Shown here: piece by piece, positions 8,525 to 17,183 of the stretch
Position numbering within the stretch: the first letter of the stretch is position 1
Layout of the letters: the number at the start of each line of letters is the position of its first letter
Source of the DNA: Comamonas koreensis
Lineage (GTDB): Bacteria; Pseudomonadota; Gammaproteobacteria; Burkholderiales; Burkholderiaceae_C
Assembly (NCBI RefSeq): GCF_021026195.1
Contig: NZ_JAJNCT010000030.1
Coordinates: 1 to 64,000 of the forward strand
Direction: 5' to 3'
DNA length: 64,000 bases
Program-made: the position numbers and the translations under genes
The notes under the pieces: model-generated
What the model was told of the DNA's origin: nothing
What the model saw: the letters and a program-made list of their open reading frames with translations, nothing else
The model's database searches: none

Positions 8525-8573
8525 TCGGGTGGGTTGGCGGTGAGGACGCTATAGCTCAGCGCCGCCGCCCTGC

Positions 8574-10262
8574 TCAGGCCTTGGTGGTTTCGTCGCGCAG
8601 CTCGCGCCGCAGGATCTTGCCGACCGGGGTCTTGGGCAGGTTGTCGCGGAACTCGATGTACTTGGGCCGTTTGTAGCCGGTCAGGTGCTCGGCGCAATGG
8701 GCGCGCAATTGCGCTTCGGTCACATCGGCCGATTTGCGCACGACCACCAGCTTGATGGCCTCGCCGGTCTTCTCGTCGGGCACGCCGACCACCGCGCATT
8801 CGGCCACGCCGGGGAAGGAGGCGGCCACGTCTTCCACCTCATTGGGGTAGACGTTGAAGCCGCTCACCAGCACCATGTCCTTCTTGCGGTCGACGATGCG
8901 GAACATGCCATCGGGCTCCATGATGCCGATGTCGCCCGAGCGGAAGAAGCCATCCTCGGTCATGGTCTTGGCGGTTTCGTCGGGGCGCTGCCAGTAGCCG
9001 GCCATCACCTGCGGGCCGCGTATGCAGACCTCGCCACGCTCGCCCTGCGCCACCGGCTCGCCGGCATCGTCGAGGATGGCCATGTCGGTGCCCGGCATCG
9101 GGTAGCCGATGGAGCCCGAGGCCTTCTGGCCGGTGCCGACAAAGTTGCAGCTGGCCACCGGGCTGGTTTCCGAGAGGCCATAGCCTTCGACGATGGGCTG
9201 GCCGGCGCGCTGCAGCCAGCGCTCGGCCACGGACGATTGCACCGCCGCGCCACCGCCCACCACCACGCGCAAGTTCTTCCAGTTCACCTTGTCGAAATCG
9301 GGGTGGCTCATCAGGCCGTTGAACAAGGTGTTGACCGCTGGCAAGGTGTGGAACTCGTACTTGCCCAACTCGCCCAGCACCGCCTTCATGTCGCGCGGGT
9401 TGGGGATCAGCAGCACATGGTGGCCCAGGCGCATGGACAGCAGAAAACAGACCGTGAACGCGAAGATGTGGTAGAGCGGCAGCGCGCAGACGCACAGCGG
9501 CTGCTCGCCTTGCGGGATGGTCTTGAGCGCCGGCCCGTACCAGGCCTGCACCTGCAGCACATTGGCGCCCAGGTTGCGGTGCAGCAGCACTGCGCCCTTG
9601 GCCACGCCGGTGGTGCCGCCGGTGTACTGCAGCGCCGCCATGTCGTCGGGGCCCACATCGACCGGCGAGAAGGTATGGCGCTCTCCCTGGCTGATCGCAT
9701 CGGGGTAGCGGATGCTGCGCTCCAACGTAAAAGGCGCCACCAGCTTCTTGCTGTGGCGCACCACATAGTTGACGATGCTGCCCTTGATCAGGCCCAGGCA
9801 ATCGCCCATGCTGCAGACGATGATCTGGTCGAGCTGGCGGTGGGCCGGGCAATTCTGCACGGTGGCGCCAAAGTTCTCCAGCACGATCATCACCTTGGCG
9901 CCGCTGTCCTTGAGCTGGTGGTCCAGCTCCGAGGCGGTGTAGAGCGGGTTCACATTGACCACGACCAGCCCGGCGCGCAGCACGGCGGCGACGGCCACTG
10001 CATACTGCGGCACATTGGGCATCATCAGTGCCACGCGGTCGCCCTTTGCGAGCGGCAGGGTCTGCAGGTAGGCGGCCAGCGCCACGCTGTAGTCATCGAG
10101 CTGGCGGTAGCTGAAGCGCGCGCCCATGAAGTGCAGTGCCGTGCGGTCGGCGTACTGGATGAAGGCCTGGTTGAGCAGCTGCACCAAGGTTGGAATGCGC
10201 TCAGGGTCAATGTCCTCGGGAATCTCTGATGGGTAAGCGGCCAGCCATGGGCGTTCGGTCAT
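8574..10262 (-). CDS. fadD: Long-chain fatty-acid--CoA ligase
   Basis: A 562-residue adenylate-forming enzyme that activates fatty acids to acyl-CoA through an acyl-AMP. The AMP-binding P-loop is YTGGTTGVAKGAVLLHRN. Further motifs are VEGYGLSETSP, GERGEVCIRGPQVMAGYW, FRSGDIG and the hinge DRKKDMVLVSGFNVYPNEVED. The C-terminal catalytic Lys lies in LPKTPVGKILRRELR. The start is the ATG at 10260-10262, preceded by an AGGAGA Shine-Dalgarno. Length and motif spacing match FadD. Medium-chain preference cannot be excluded. It ends in a strong hairpin before mtnN. Confidence 0.92.
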   Translation of the reverse strand: MTERPWLAAYPSEIPEDIDPERIPTLVQLLNQAFIQYADRTALHFMGARFSYRQLDDYSVALAAYLQTLPLAKGDRVALMMPNVPQYAVAVAAVLRAGLVVVNVNPLYTASELDHQLKDSGAKVMIVLENFGATVQNCPAHRQLDQIIVCSMGDCLGLIKGSIVNYVVRHSKKLVAPFTLERSIRYPDAISQGERHTFSPVDVGPDDMAALQYTGGTTGVAKGAVLLHRNLGANVLQVQAWYGPALKTIPQGEQPLCVCALPLYHIFAFTVCFLLSMRLGHHVLLIPNPRDMKAVLGELGKYEFHTLPAVNTLFNGLMSHPDFDKVNWKNLRVVVGGGAAVQSSVAERWLQRAGQPIVEGYGLSETSPVASCNFVGTGQKASGSIGYPMPGTDMAILDDAGEPVAQGERGEVCIRGPQVMAGYWQRPDETAKTMTEDGFFRSGDIGIMEPDGMFRIVDRKKDMVLVSGFNVYPNEVEDVAASFPGVAECAVVGVPDEKTGEAIKLVVVRKSADVTEAQLRAHCAEHLTGYKRPKYIEFRDNLPKTPVGKILRRELRDETTKA

Positions 10263-10406
10263 GCACAAGTCTCCTGTCGGTCATACAGCCAGTCCCGGCG
10301 CCCTGTGCGCACAGCCTGCTGTTGAGCCATGTTGTTCGATCTCGCACTATTGTGCAAATTCTCGGCCCATTCCAAGTCTGGATATACCCGTAAAAAGCTA
10401 AAAAAA

Positions 10407-10428
10407 AGCCATGACGGTGGTCATGGCT
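10407..10428 (-). terminator. Rho-independent terminator after the lipoprotein gene
   Basis: AGCCATGAC pairs with GTCATGGCT around a GGTG loop. Read on the minus strand it is followed by a run of seven T. It lies about 20 bp beyond the stop of the lipoprotein gene that ends at 10450. Confidence 0.85.
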
Positions 10429-10449
10429 GCTGCTGGGCAGAGGATGCGA

Positions 10450-11328
10450 TCAGCGCTTGGCAGGAGCGGCTGCGGCCGCTGCTGGTGCTGCCCCGGCAGG
10501 TGCGACCACCGACGCTGCTTTGTCCTCAGTGGCTTGCGGATTGGGCTTTTCCTTGCCAAACAGCACATCGGAGTCATCCTGCTTGGTCTCGTAGTAGGGC
10601 TGCTGGTCGATCTCGTACGGGAAAGGCGGCACGGTCAGCACGCCGTTGAAGTAACCGGTGCTCTCACGCATGGAGCGGGCCAGGTCCTGGGCCCAGCGGT
10701 CCAGCGAGCGGCCGGCGGCCAGAAAGTCCACACTGCTGCGGATCGGCGGGCGCACCAGGCGCTGGTCCACCAGCACCTGCGCTTCGACATAGCCGCCATT
10801 GCTGGTGGTGAACTGGTAGGACACATAAGCCACCGGACGCGCAAAGTAGACACCGGCAGCCTCCAGGCGCGAGGCCATGGCCGCATCGTTCTGCGCCAGC
10901 CAATCGCTGCTGTTGGCGGTGCGCTTGATGCGCAGGCAGTCCACGCGGCCAATGTTCAGGCCCTGGGTGCGCTCGACCAGCACGCCCTTTTGCTTGGGGC
11001 AGTCCTGGGTCCAGACGGTGTTGCGGTTGTTCAGGTCATCGACGCTGGAGCGCAGCGACATCACGCCGACCAGTTCGCCCAGCTTGGTGCGCATCTGCCA
11101 GAGCCTGGCCTGCAGCGGCTTGTCCTTGGCCAGGTCTTCGGGCAGCACATCCAGCACCTCGCTGTCGGTGCCCCAGTAGGTCCAGCGCAGGTCGCTGTTC
11201 TGGTCCATGGACACCAAAGTGCGGCCTACCGGCTCCACATGCGACGGCAGCGGCGCGCAGGCGCTCAGCACCACGGCTGCGGCGGCGCACCCCAGCCAGG
11301 ACAGAGAACGGGCAGCGGAAAAAGACAT
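10450..11328 (-). CDS. Putative lipoprotein of unknown function
   Basis: 292 residues from the ATG at 11326-11328. The first 24 residues form a lipoprotein signal (ARSLSWLGCAAAAVVLSAC) with lipobox LSAC. The acylated Cys is followed by APLPSH, so outer-membrane sorting is likely. The body has a Cys pair (TQDCPKQKG and VDCLRIKR) that could form a disulfide, and repeated aromatic patches (FPYEIDQQPYYETKQDD). The C-terminus is an Ala/Pro-rich tail (VVAPAGAAPAAAAAAPAKR). I do not recognise a family. It is one of a run of minus-strand genes but has its own terminator and a 151-bp gap upstream. Confidence 0.75.
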   Translation of the reverse strand: MSFSAARSLSWLGCAAAAVVLSACAPLPSHVEPVGRTLVSMDQNSDLRWTYWGTDSEVLDVLPEDLAKDKPLQARLWQMRTKLGELVGVMSLRSSVDDLNNRNTVWTQDCPKQKGVLVERTQGLNIGRVDCLRIKRTANSSDWLAQNDAAMASRLEAAGVYFARPVAYVSYQFTTSNGGYVEAQVLVDQRLVRPPIRSSVDFLAAGRSLDRWAQDLARSMRESTGYFNGVLTVPPFPYEIDQQPYYETKQDDSDVLFGKEKPNPQATEDKAASVVAPAGAAPAAAAAAPAKR

Positions 11329-11479
11329 AAGCGGATCCTGAAAACAGTAGCGGCGGCCAACAGACAGCGCGGCCTGTGCCACACCGCCAAGCCCTGCATC
11401 ATAGCAAGGCCGTTGCGGATTCTGTCCGAGGCCGCCGGGCTGAATCAGGAGACTTTGGCAGTGAATGTATCTAAATGCT

Positions 11480-12712
11480 TCACTTGCTCTGGCAGCTGGC
11501 TGGCAGATACTGTTGCGCCGCGCCATCAGCGCTGCAATGCCAGACCACCTTGCCGCCCTCGCCCTGCATGGGCTGCATCTCCAGCTGGCCATGGATGGTG
11601 AGCGCAGTCAGCGACATGTCGTCGCTGTCATACATCAGCCTGCCTTCCTGCTCGGGCGACACACCGGCGTCGGCCAGCGAGTCAGGCACTTCCTCATAGG
11701 TCTGGTAGTAGCGCGACAGCGCCTGGCGCACCGGCTCGGCCTGGGTCCATTCCTTCTCGAAGGCCTCCTTGCCCTTTTGCGACTGCATGCCTTGCATCAG
11801 CATCTGGCTGAAGGCGCCGCCACCGGCTCCGCCCTTGAGCGCCGGGATGGCCACTGCGGCTGCGATACCGATGATCGCGATCACCATCAGCAGGCCCACC
11901 GCGCCACCACCGGCCCGGCCGCCATAGGGCACAAACAGCGCAAACAGATAGGAGAAGGGGTTGCGGCCCGGCATCTTGATGCCCGGGCTGATCATGCGCG
12001 CCACGCGCTTGGTCAGCCAGGGGTAGCCGCCCAACAGCTCATGCAGATCGGGGAAGAAGCCCCGGTTGGCCATGGTCTGGCGCGCATACTGCACCAGGTT
12101 GATGGTCTTCCACTTCTGCCCGCCCGCAGCCAGCACCGACAGCGCGCGGCCGGCCGATTCCGAGCCTTCGCAGCAGGCGCGGCCATGCAGGTCGCAGGTG
12201 TATTCCTGGGCCCGGGCGTAGGCCGCGCCCATCAGCGGCAGCCACAGCACCGGCATGCGCCAGAAGTGGCCGGTCAAGTGGCCTTGCTTGATGTGGCCCA
12301 GCTCATGGCCGAAGTAGAAGTTGATGCCGTCGGGCATGGCACGCATCGCGTCGACCGTGTCGCTCAGCACGATGACGAAGTTGCGGCCCAGAAAGCGGGT
12401 GGCAAAGGCATTCATCATCCCATCGCCTTGCAGCAGATAGGCCTCGGGCGGGTTGACCAGTTCCAGCTTTTTGCAGCATTGCAGGTACTGCAGATAGAGC
12501 TCGGGGAACTGCTCGTCGGACAGGCGCACGGCCGTGCCACGCAGCCAGGCAATCAATGCCGACTGCGCAAAGAGATAAAAAATGAAACCGATGAGCAGGT
12601 AGATCAGCACCGTGCCCAGGGACAGCAACAAGATCAGCAACCATGCCAACAGACCCAGAACCAGGGTGATGGCGCCCAGCGTCCGCTCGCGCGGATACAC
12701 CCACTCCTTCAT
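11480..12712 (-). CDS. M48-family zinc metalloprotease fused to a type IV pilin-like C-terminal domain
   Basis: 410 residues. Two membrane helices (about 14-32 and 34-55) lead into an M48 peptidase domain: HELGH at 136-140 gives two zinc ligands and the catalytic Glu, and E170 (RAQEYTCDLHGRA) is the expected third ligand. From about 271 there is a new hydrophobic segment, VGLLMVIAIIGIAAAVAIP, which closely resembles the start of a mature type IV pilin. An alpha-helix (EPVRQALSRYYQTYEEVPDS) and a pilin-like end with C393 and YLPASC407 follow. A good AGAGGAGAT Shine-Dalgarno fixes the start. The domains read through in one frame. An M48 membrane protease would normally act in membrane-protein quality control; the role of the pilin-like part is unknown. 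Confidence 0.8.
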   Translation of the reverse strand: MKEWVYPRERTLGAITLVLGLLAWLLILLLSLGTVLIYLLIGFIFYLFAQSALIAWLRGTAVRLSDEQFPELYLQYLQCCKKLELVNPPEAYLLQGDGMMNAFATRFLGRNFVIVLSDTVDAMRAMPDGINFYFGHELGHIKQGHLTGHFWRMPVLWLPLMGAAYARAQEYTCDLHGRACCEGSESAGRALSVLAAGGQKWKTINLVQYARQTMANRGFFPDLHELLGGYPWLTKRVARMISPGIKMPGRNPFSYLFALFVPYGGRAGGGAVGLLMVIAIIGIAAAVAIPALKGGAGGGAFSQMLMQGMQSQKGKEAFEKEWTQAEPVRQALSRYYQTYEEVPDSLADAGVSPEQEGRLMYDSDDMSLTALTIHGQLEMQPMQGEGGKVVWHCSADGAAQQYLPASCQSK

Positions 12713-12815
12713 ATGTATCTCCTCTGTAAAGAGCGCGTATCATGCCCGAGACACGCGGCCTTTATAGAGAGAATTTATAAGATGTTGCAAAGCAGCAACT
12801 ACCGCGATCTGAAGC

Positions 12816-14216
12816 TTACTTGCGGCTTACTTCGCGCAAGGTGACCAGCTCTTCGGCCATCGTCGGATGGATGCCAATCGTCTGGTCAAACAGCGCCTTG
12901 GTGGCGCCGGCCTTGAGGGCCACCGCAAAGCCCTGGGTGATCTCGGCCGCATCGGCGCCCACCACATGCAGGCCCAGCACCTTGTCGCTGGCGTCGTCGA
13001 CGACCAGCTTGACCAGGCAGCGCTCGCTGCGGCCCGACAGGGTGTGGCGCAAGGGCTTGAAATCGCTGCGGTAGATGCGCACCGCCCCATGGCGTTCGCG
13101 GGCCTGGGCCTCGGTCAGGCCCACGGTACCGATCTGCGGATGGGTGAATACTGCCGTCGGGATGTTGTCGTAGTCCATCACCCGCGCGGCCTTGCCCGCC
13201 TCGGGCCCCCAAATATGGTCCACCCAGGCCATGGCCTCGGCCAGCGCCACCGGGGTCAGCTCCATGCGCCCCACCACATCGCCCAGCGCATGCACGCTCG
13301 GCTGGGCGGTGGCCAGCTGCGCATCGACGACGATGGCGCCGCTCTTGTCCAGCGCAATGCCCAGTGCCTCCAGCCCCAGGCCGGCCACATTGGCCTTGCG
13401 GCCGGTGGCATACAGCACCTGGTCGGCCTTCAGCTCCGTGCCATCGGCCAGGGTCAGTGTGCGCTCGCCGCTGGCGGCATCGCAGGCGATAGCCTTCACT
13501 TCGGTCTTCAGGCGCAGGTCCACGCCGCTCTTGCGGATTTCCTCGGCGACAAAGCTGCGCACCTCGTCGTCAAAGCCACGCAGAATCTGGTCGCCCCGGT
13601 GCAGCAGGCTCACCTGCACGCCCAGGCCGTGGAAGATGCTGGCCATCTCGCAGCCGATATAGCCGCCGCCCACCACCACCAGGCGGCGCGGCAGCTGCGC
13701 CAGGTCAAACATGTCGTCGGAGACGATCACATGTTCGCTGCCCGGCAGATCGGGGTGCACCGGCGTGCCGCCGGTGGCGATCAGGATATGGGCTGCGGTC
13801 AGGGTGCGCGCATCGGCGCCATCGGCAGAAACGACCACGGTGTGGGCATCGGTCAGACGGCCATGGCCGGCAATGCGCTCCACCTTGGCATTGCGCATCA
13901 GGCCTTCGTAGATGCCGTTGAGGCGGGAGATTTCCTGCGCGCGCGCTGCCTTCAGCGCCTGCCAGTCCAGCGCAATCGCCTCGGGCATTTGCCAGCCATA
14001 GCCGCGCGCCTCTGCAAAGGCCTCGGCATAGCCGGCGGCGTAGCTGTAGAGCTTTTTGGGGATGCAGCCCACATTGACGCAGGTACCGCCCATGGCCTTG
14101 GACTCCACCACCGCTACCTTGGCGCCCCGCGCTGCCGCCATGCGTGCGGCCCGCACGCCTCCCGATCCGCCACCAATCACCACCAGATCCAGGTCCCAGG
14201 AATGGCTTGTCTGCAT
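12816..14216 (-). CDS. gor: Glutathione-disulfide reductase
   Basis: A 466-residue FAD/NADPH disulfide reductase that regenerates glutathione in the cytoplasm. The FAD motif is VVIGGGSGGVRAARMAA and the redox-active pair is GGTCVNVGCIPKK. The NADPH-binding GGGYIGCEMASIFHGLG is followed by LHRGD, and the C-terminal HPTMAEELVT carries the catalytic His. The start is the ATG at 14214-14216, behind an AAGGAG Shine-Dalgarno; the longer open frame upstream is not protein-like. NADP preference is inferred from the family. Confidence 0.93.
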   Translation of the reverse strand: MQTSHSWDLDLVVIGGGSGGVRAARMAAARGAKVAVVESKAMGGTCVNVGCIPKKLYSYAAGYAEAFAEARGYGWQMPEAIALDWQALKAARAQEISRLNGIYEGLMRNAKVERIAGHGRLTDAHTVVVSADGADARTLTAAHILIATGGTPVHPDLPGSEHVIVSDDMFDLAQLPRRLVVVGGGYIGCEMASIFHGLGVQVSLLHRGDQILRGFDDEVRSFVAEEIRKSGVDLRLKTEVKAIACDAASGERTLTLADGTELKADQVLYATGRKANVAGLGLEALGIALDKSGAIVVDAQLATAQPSVHALGDVVGRMELTPVALAEAMAWVDHIWGPEAGKAARVMDYDNIPTAVFTHPQIGTVGLTEAQARERHGAVRIYRSDFKPLRHTLSGRSERCLVKLVVDDASDKVLGLHVVGADAAEITQGFAVALKAGATKALFDQTIGIHPTMAEELVTLREVSRK

Positions 14217-14313
14217 GCTGTGCGCTCCTTTGTTTGCGATGCATGGCATTTTGCAAAAACACCGGCCGCAGTGCGCGTGTGCGGTTATCGCTGCATCGCG
14301 TAGGCGCAAAGCA

Positions 14314-14345
14314 AAAGCCTGCAATGCGCAAGCTTTGCAGGCTTT
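14314..14345 (-). terminator. Hairpin between fbaA and gor, probable terminator
   Basis: AAAGCCTGCAA pairs perfectly with TTGCAGGCTTT around a 10-base loop. On the minus strand it is followed by TTTTGCTTTG. It lies beyond fbaA and the structured repeat and before the gor promoter region, so it may end transcripts that read through from fbaA. Confidence 0.55.
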
Positions 14346-14359
14346 GGAGGCCAGCGCAA

Positions 14360-14626
14360 AGAACCTGTTCAAAGTCTCCTCGCGCCGCGACAGTGTCTTT
14401 GCGGGATGGGATGCTAGGCGCAGTGCGCAGCCAATAGCCAGCTATTGGCAAGCGCTGCAACGACGCAGACCGCCCGCCAAGCCACTGTCCCTACGGGTTG
14501 GAGTGAAATCGGGCGATTTCTTCGCGCTGGCCCTTGCTTGCACCCCGGTGCAAGCTGCGGACCAGCCCTTCGAACTCATCCCGATTGCACTCCAACGCGG
14601 CTGCGTAGAGACTTTGAACAGGTTCT
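14360..14626. repeat. Structured intergenic repeat, copy A (nested inverted repeats)
   Basis: This 267-bp element is bounded by a perfect 19-bp inverted repeat (14360-14378 and 14608-14626). Inside are the family core hairpin CCAATAG-CCAG-CTATTGG (14431-14448), GAAATCG-GG-CGATTTC (14505-14520), a 15-of-16 match pair (14498-14513 with 14580-14595) and GCTTGCACC-CC-GGTGCAAGC (14536-14555). Its core shares sequence blocks with copy B near 26.0 kb, both in the same orientation. It starts 25 bp after the fbaA stop. It may act in RNA as a terminator or stability element, or be a non-autonomous mobile element. The rest of 14217-14650 holds only the gor leader and a hairpin. Confidence 0.7.
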
Positions 14627-14650
14627 AAGGCACTGGCAAGGCAGGCAGAT

Positions 14651-15715
14651 TTACTTGACCAACTGGGCCAGGTCGCCAGCGCTGTACTTCTTGGCCATCT
14701 GTTCCAGGCTGTAGCCCTTGATCTTGCCGCCCTGGCCTTCGCAGCCGAACTCGATGTAGCGGGCCTTGCAGACTTGATTGGCGGCTTCACGGGCGGGCTT
14801 GAGCCATTCGCGGGCGTCGAACTTGTCGGGGTTCTCGGCCAGGAACTTGCGCACCGCGCCGGTCATTGCCAGGCGGATGTCGGTGTCGATGTTGATCTTG
14901 CGCACGCCGTACTTGATGGCTTCCTGGATCTCTTCGACGGGCACGCCGTAGGTTTCCTTCATCTTGCCGCCGTACTGGTTGATGATGGCCAGCAGCTCTT
15001 GGGGCACCGACGAGGAACCATGCATCACCAGATGGGTGTTGGGGATGCGGGCATGGATTTCCTTGACGCGCGAGATCGCCAGGATGTCGCCCGTGGGCTT
15101 GCGGCTGAACTTGTAGGCGCCATGGCTGGTGCCGATGGCGATGGCCAGCGCGTCCAGTTGCGTCGCCTTGACGAACACGGCTGCTTCTTCGGGGTCGGTC
15201 AGCATCTGGCTGTGGTCCAGCTTGCCTTCGGCGCCAATGCCGTCTTCTTCGCCGGCTTCACCGGTTTCCAGGTTGCCCAGGCAGCCCAGCTCGCCTTCGA
15301 CGGTGGCACCGATCTGGTGGGCCATCGCGACGACCTTCTGGGTCACATCGACGTTGTAGTCGAAGGACGAAGGGGTCTTGCCGTCGCTCATCAGCGAGCC
15401 GTCCATCATCACCGAGCCAAAGCCCAGGTTCAGTGCGCCCTGGCAGATCTCGGGGGTGGTGCCGTGGTCCTGGTGCATCACCAGTGGGATGTGGGGGTAC
15501 ATCTCGGCAGCGGCCTGGATCAGGTGCTTGATGAAAGGCTCACCGGCATACTTGCGGGCACCAGCGCTGGCCTGCAGGATCACGGGCGCGCCCACTTCGT
15601 CCGCCGCCGCCATCACCGCCTGGACTTGTTCCAGGTTGTTGACGTTAAAGGCAGGGATGCCGTAGCCATTTTCGGCGGCATGGTCGAGCATTTCGCGCAT
15701 CGAGATCAAAGGCAT
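14651..15715 (-). CDS. fbaA: Class II fructose-1,6-bisphosphate aldolase
   Basis: A 354-residue zinc aldolase that interconverts fructose 1,6-bisphosphate with glyceraldehyde 3-phosphate and DHAP. Zinc-binding and active-site segments are visible: [83 protein letters not shown] and [18 protein letters not shown]. The sequence belongs to the betaproteobacterial/Calvin-cycle type of class II aldolase. The structured repeat follows its stop. pyk and pgk are elsewhere in the window, not adjacent. Confidence 0.95.
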   Translation of the reverse strand: MPLISMREMLDHAAENGYGIPAFNVNNLEQVQAVMAAADEVGAPVILQASAGARKYAGEPFIKHLIQAAAEMYPHIPLVMHQDHGTTPEICQGALNLGFGSVMMDGSLMSDGKTPSSFDYNVDVTQKVVAMAHQIGATVEGELGCLGNLETGEAGEEDGIGAEGKLDHSQMLTDPEEAAVFVKATQLDALAIAIGTSHGAYKFSRKPTGDILAISRVKEIHARIPNTHLVMHGSSSVPQELLAIINQYGGKMKETYGVPVEEIQEAIKYGVRKINIDTDIRLAMTGAVRKFLAENPDKFDAREWLKPAREAANQVCKARYIEFGCEGQGGKIKGYSLEQMAKKYSAGDLAQLVK

Positions 15716-15827
15716 GGTGGTCGGGTCCGTTCTAATGCAAAGAAAGAGTGCTGCAGCGGTTGCTGCAACACCCTGGATTCATATTTGCGGCATGGTAACC
15801 GCTTGGTAACTGCCTATTTTAGCAAGC

Positions 15828-17183
15828 TCAGGCCATCTGGGCGAGAGGCATACTGAGGCGGTAGCAAGTGGTATAGGGCGCCAGCGCCTCCGGCTGCCCG
15901 AAAGCGCCCCCGTGCAAGGCCATGATGCGCTGCACAATCTGGTGGCCCAGCTGCAGGCTGTCCACCGGCTCCGGCGCCGCCTTCTCTTTCAGGCGGCCGC
16001 CATCGTCGCAGACCTGCAGCCAGCACTGCCCGCCGTCGATACCGCCCTGCACCTCGATCTGCGTGCCCTCGGGGGTATGACGCAGTGCGTTCTCGACCAG
16101 GTTGCGCAAGGCCACCTCCAGCAGCACGGCATGGCCTTTGACCCACAGTTGCTCGGGCATCTCCACCGCCACACTGCTGCCCCGGCGCCAGGCCGCCTGC
16201 GCGTACTCAGCCACCATACTGCGGGCCAGCTGCGCCAGGTCCACCGGCGCGGCCTGCTCGGTCAAGGCCACGCGGTTGCTGCGGGCCAGGGCCAGAATCT
16301 GGTTGAGCACATGGCCGGCACGCAGCGCATCGGCATGCAGGCGCTGCACCGCCTGGGCCTGCTGGGCGGGGTCCAGCCCGCCTTGCAAAGACTGCGCATG
16401 CAGGCTGATGGAGGCCAGCGGTGTGCGCAGCTCATGCGCCACCTGGTTGGCCAAGGTCCGCTCGCGCTCCATGGCCTCGTCATTGCGGTCCAGCAAGCTG
16501 TTGAAGGCCAGGGTCACCGCCCGGAACTCCTGCCAGTTGTGGCCGGTGGACAGGCGCTGGCCCTGCTCGGGTTCGAGCTGCTCCACATCGCTAGAGAGCT
16601 GGGTCAGCGGCTTGAGGCCGGCGCGGATCGTCAGCCCCAGCACCAGGGTGACGACCGGCAGCAGCCACAGCCCCGGCAGAATCATCTGCCCGGCAATGTC
16701 ATCGGCCAGGTCATCGCGCTCCTGCAGGTTGACCAGTACCGCCACCTTGCGCGTGTGTTCGGTGTTCCACTGGGTGAAGGTGCGCCAGACCTCGTGCTTG
16801 GGGCCCAGCTGCGCATCAAAGAAACCGCTGCGTCCATCGGCAAAATGCAGGCGCGGCGCACTGCCGACGTTGAGTACCAGGTCACCGTCGGCGGTCCAGA
16901 CCTGCAGGCTCATCGACTGCTGGTAGTCATGCGCATGCAGCCCCGGCAGCGGCACCCGCTCGGTCGGCAGGCCCGCCGGGATTTGCGCGCTGTAGGGAAT
17001 GTTGAGCACCAGCGCGGCGACGCCGGCCAGGTGCCCGTCGGTCAGCTCATCGGCCTCTTCAATACCGGTTTGGTAGGCCCAGTAGACAAAGCTGGCCCAG
17101 ACAACCACCAGCGCCCCCAGAATCCAGACCAGCAGCCGGGTGCGCAGCTGCGGCAGGCGCGGGGGCTTGGCCGCCAGGTTCAC
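15828..17183 (-). CDS. Two-component sensor histidine kinase (PmrB/QseC-like)
   Basis: 451 residues. The first membrane helix is at about 17-38 (LLVWILGALVVVWASFVYWAY), followed by a ~130-residue periplasmic sensor part, a second helix (LPGLWLLPVVTLVLGLTI) and a HAMP-like linker. The dimerisation and phosphoacceptor box is NQVAHELRTPLASISLHA. The ATPase has an N box (ALRNLVENALRHTP) and a short G1 region (LQVCDDGGRL) in which the usual DxGxGI is weak. It overlaps the response-regulator gene by four bases (ATGA), so the pair is co-translated. The signal cannot be read from the sequence; the PmrB/QseC assignment comes mainly from the partner and from the promoter box. Confidence 0.88.
   Translation of the reverse strand: MNLAAKPPRLPQLRTRLLVWILGALVVVWASFVYWAYQTGIEEADELTDGHLAGVAALVLNIPYSAQIPAGLPTERVPLPGLHAHDYQQSMSLQVWTADGDLVLNVGSAPRLHFADGRSGFFDAQLGPKHEVWRTFTQWNTEHTRKVAVLVNLQERDDLADDIAGQMILPGLWLLPVVTLVLGLTIRAGLKPLTQLSSDVEQLEPEQGQRLSTGHNWQEFRAVTLAFNSLLDRNDEAMERERTLANQVAHELRTPLASISLHAQSLQGGLDPAQQAQAVQRLHADALRAGHVLNQILALARSNRVALTEQAAPVDLAQLARSMVAEYAQAAWRRGSSVAVEMPEQLWVKGHAVLLEVALRNLVENALRHTPEGTQIEVQGGIDGGQCWLQVCDDGGRLKEKAAPEPVDSLQLGHQIVQRIMALHGGAFGQPEALAPYTTCYRLSMPLAQMA

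Noticed and set aside
8685..10229. Plus-strand open frame opposite the acyl-CoA ligase
   Set aside because: Antisense to a ligase with complete motifs; no own family features.
10450..11592. Longer version of the lipoprotein starting near 11592
   Set aside because: It would overlap the M48 gene, and the lipoprotein signal begins at the ATG at 11326-11328.
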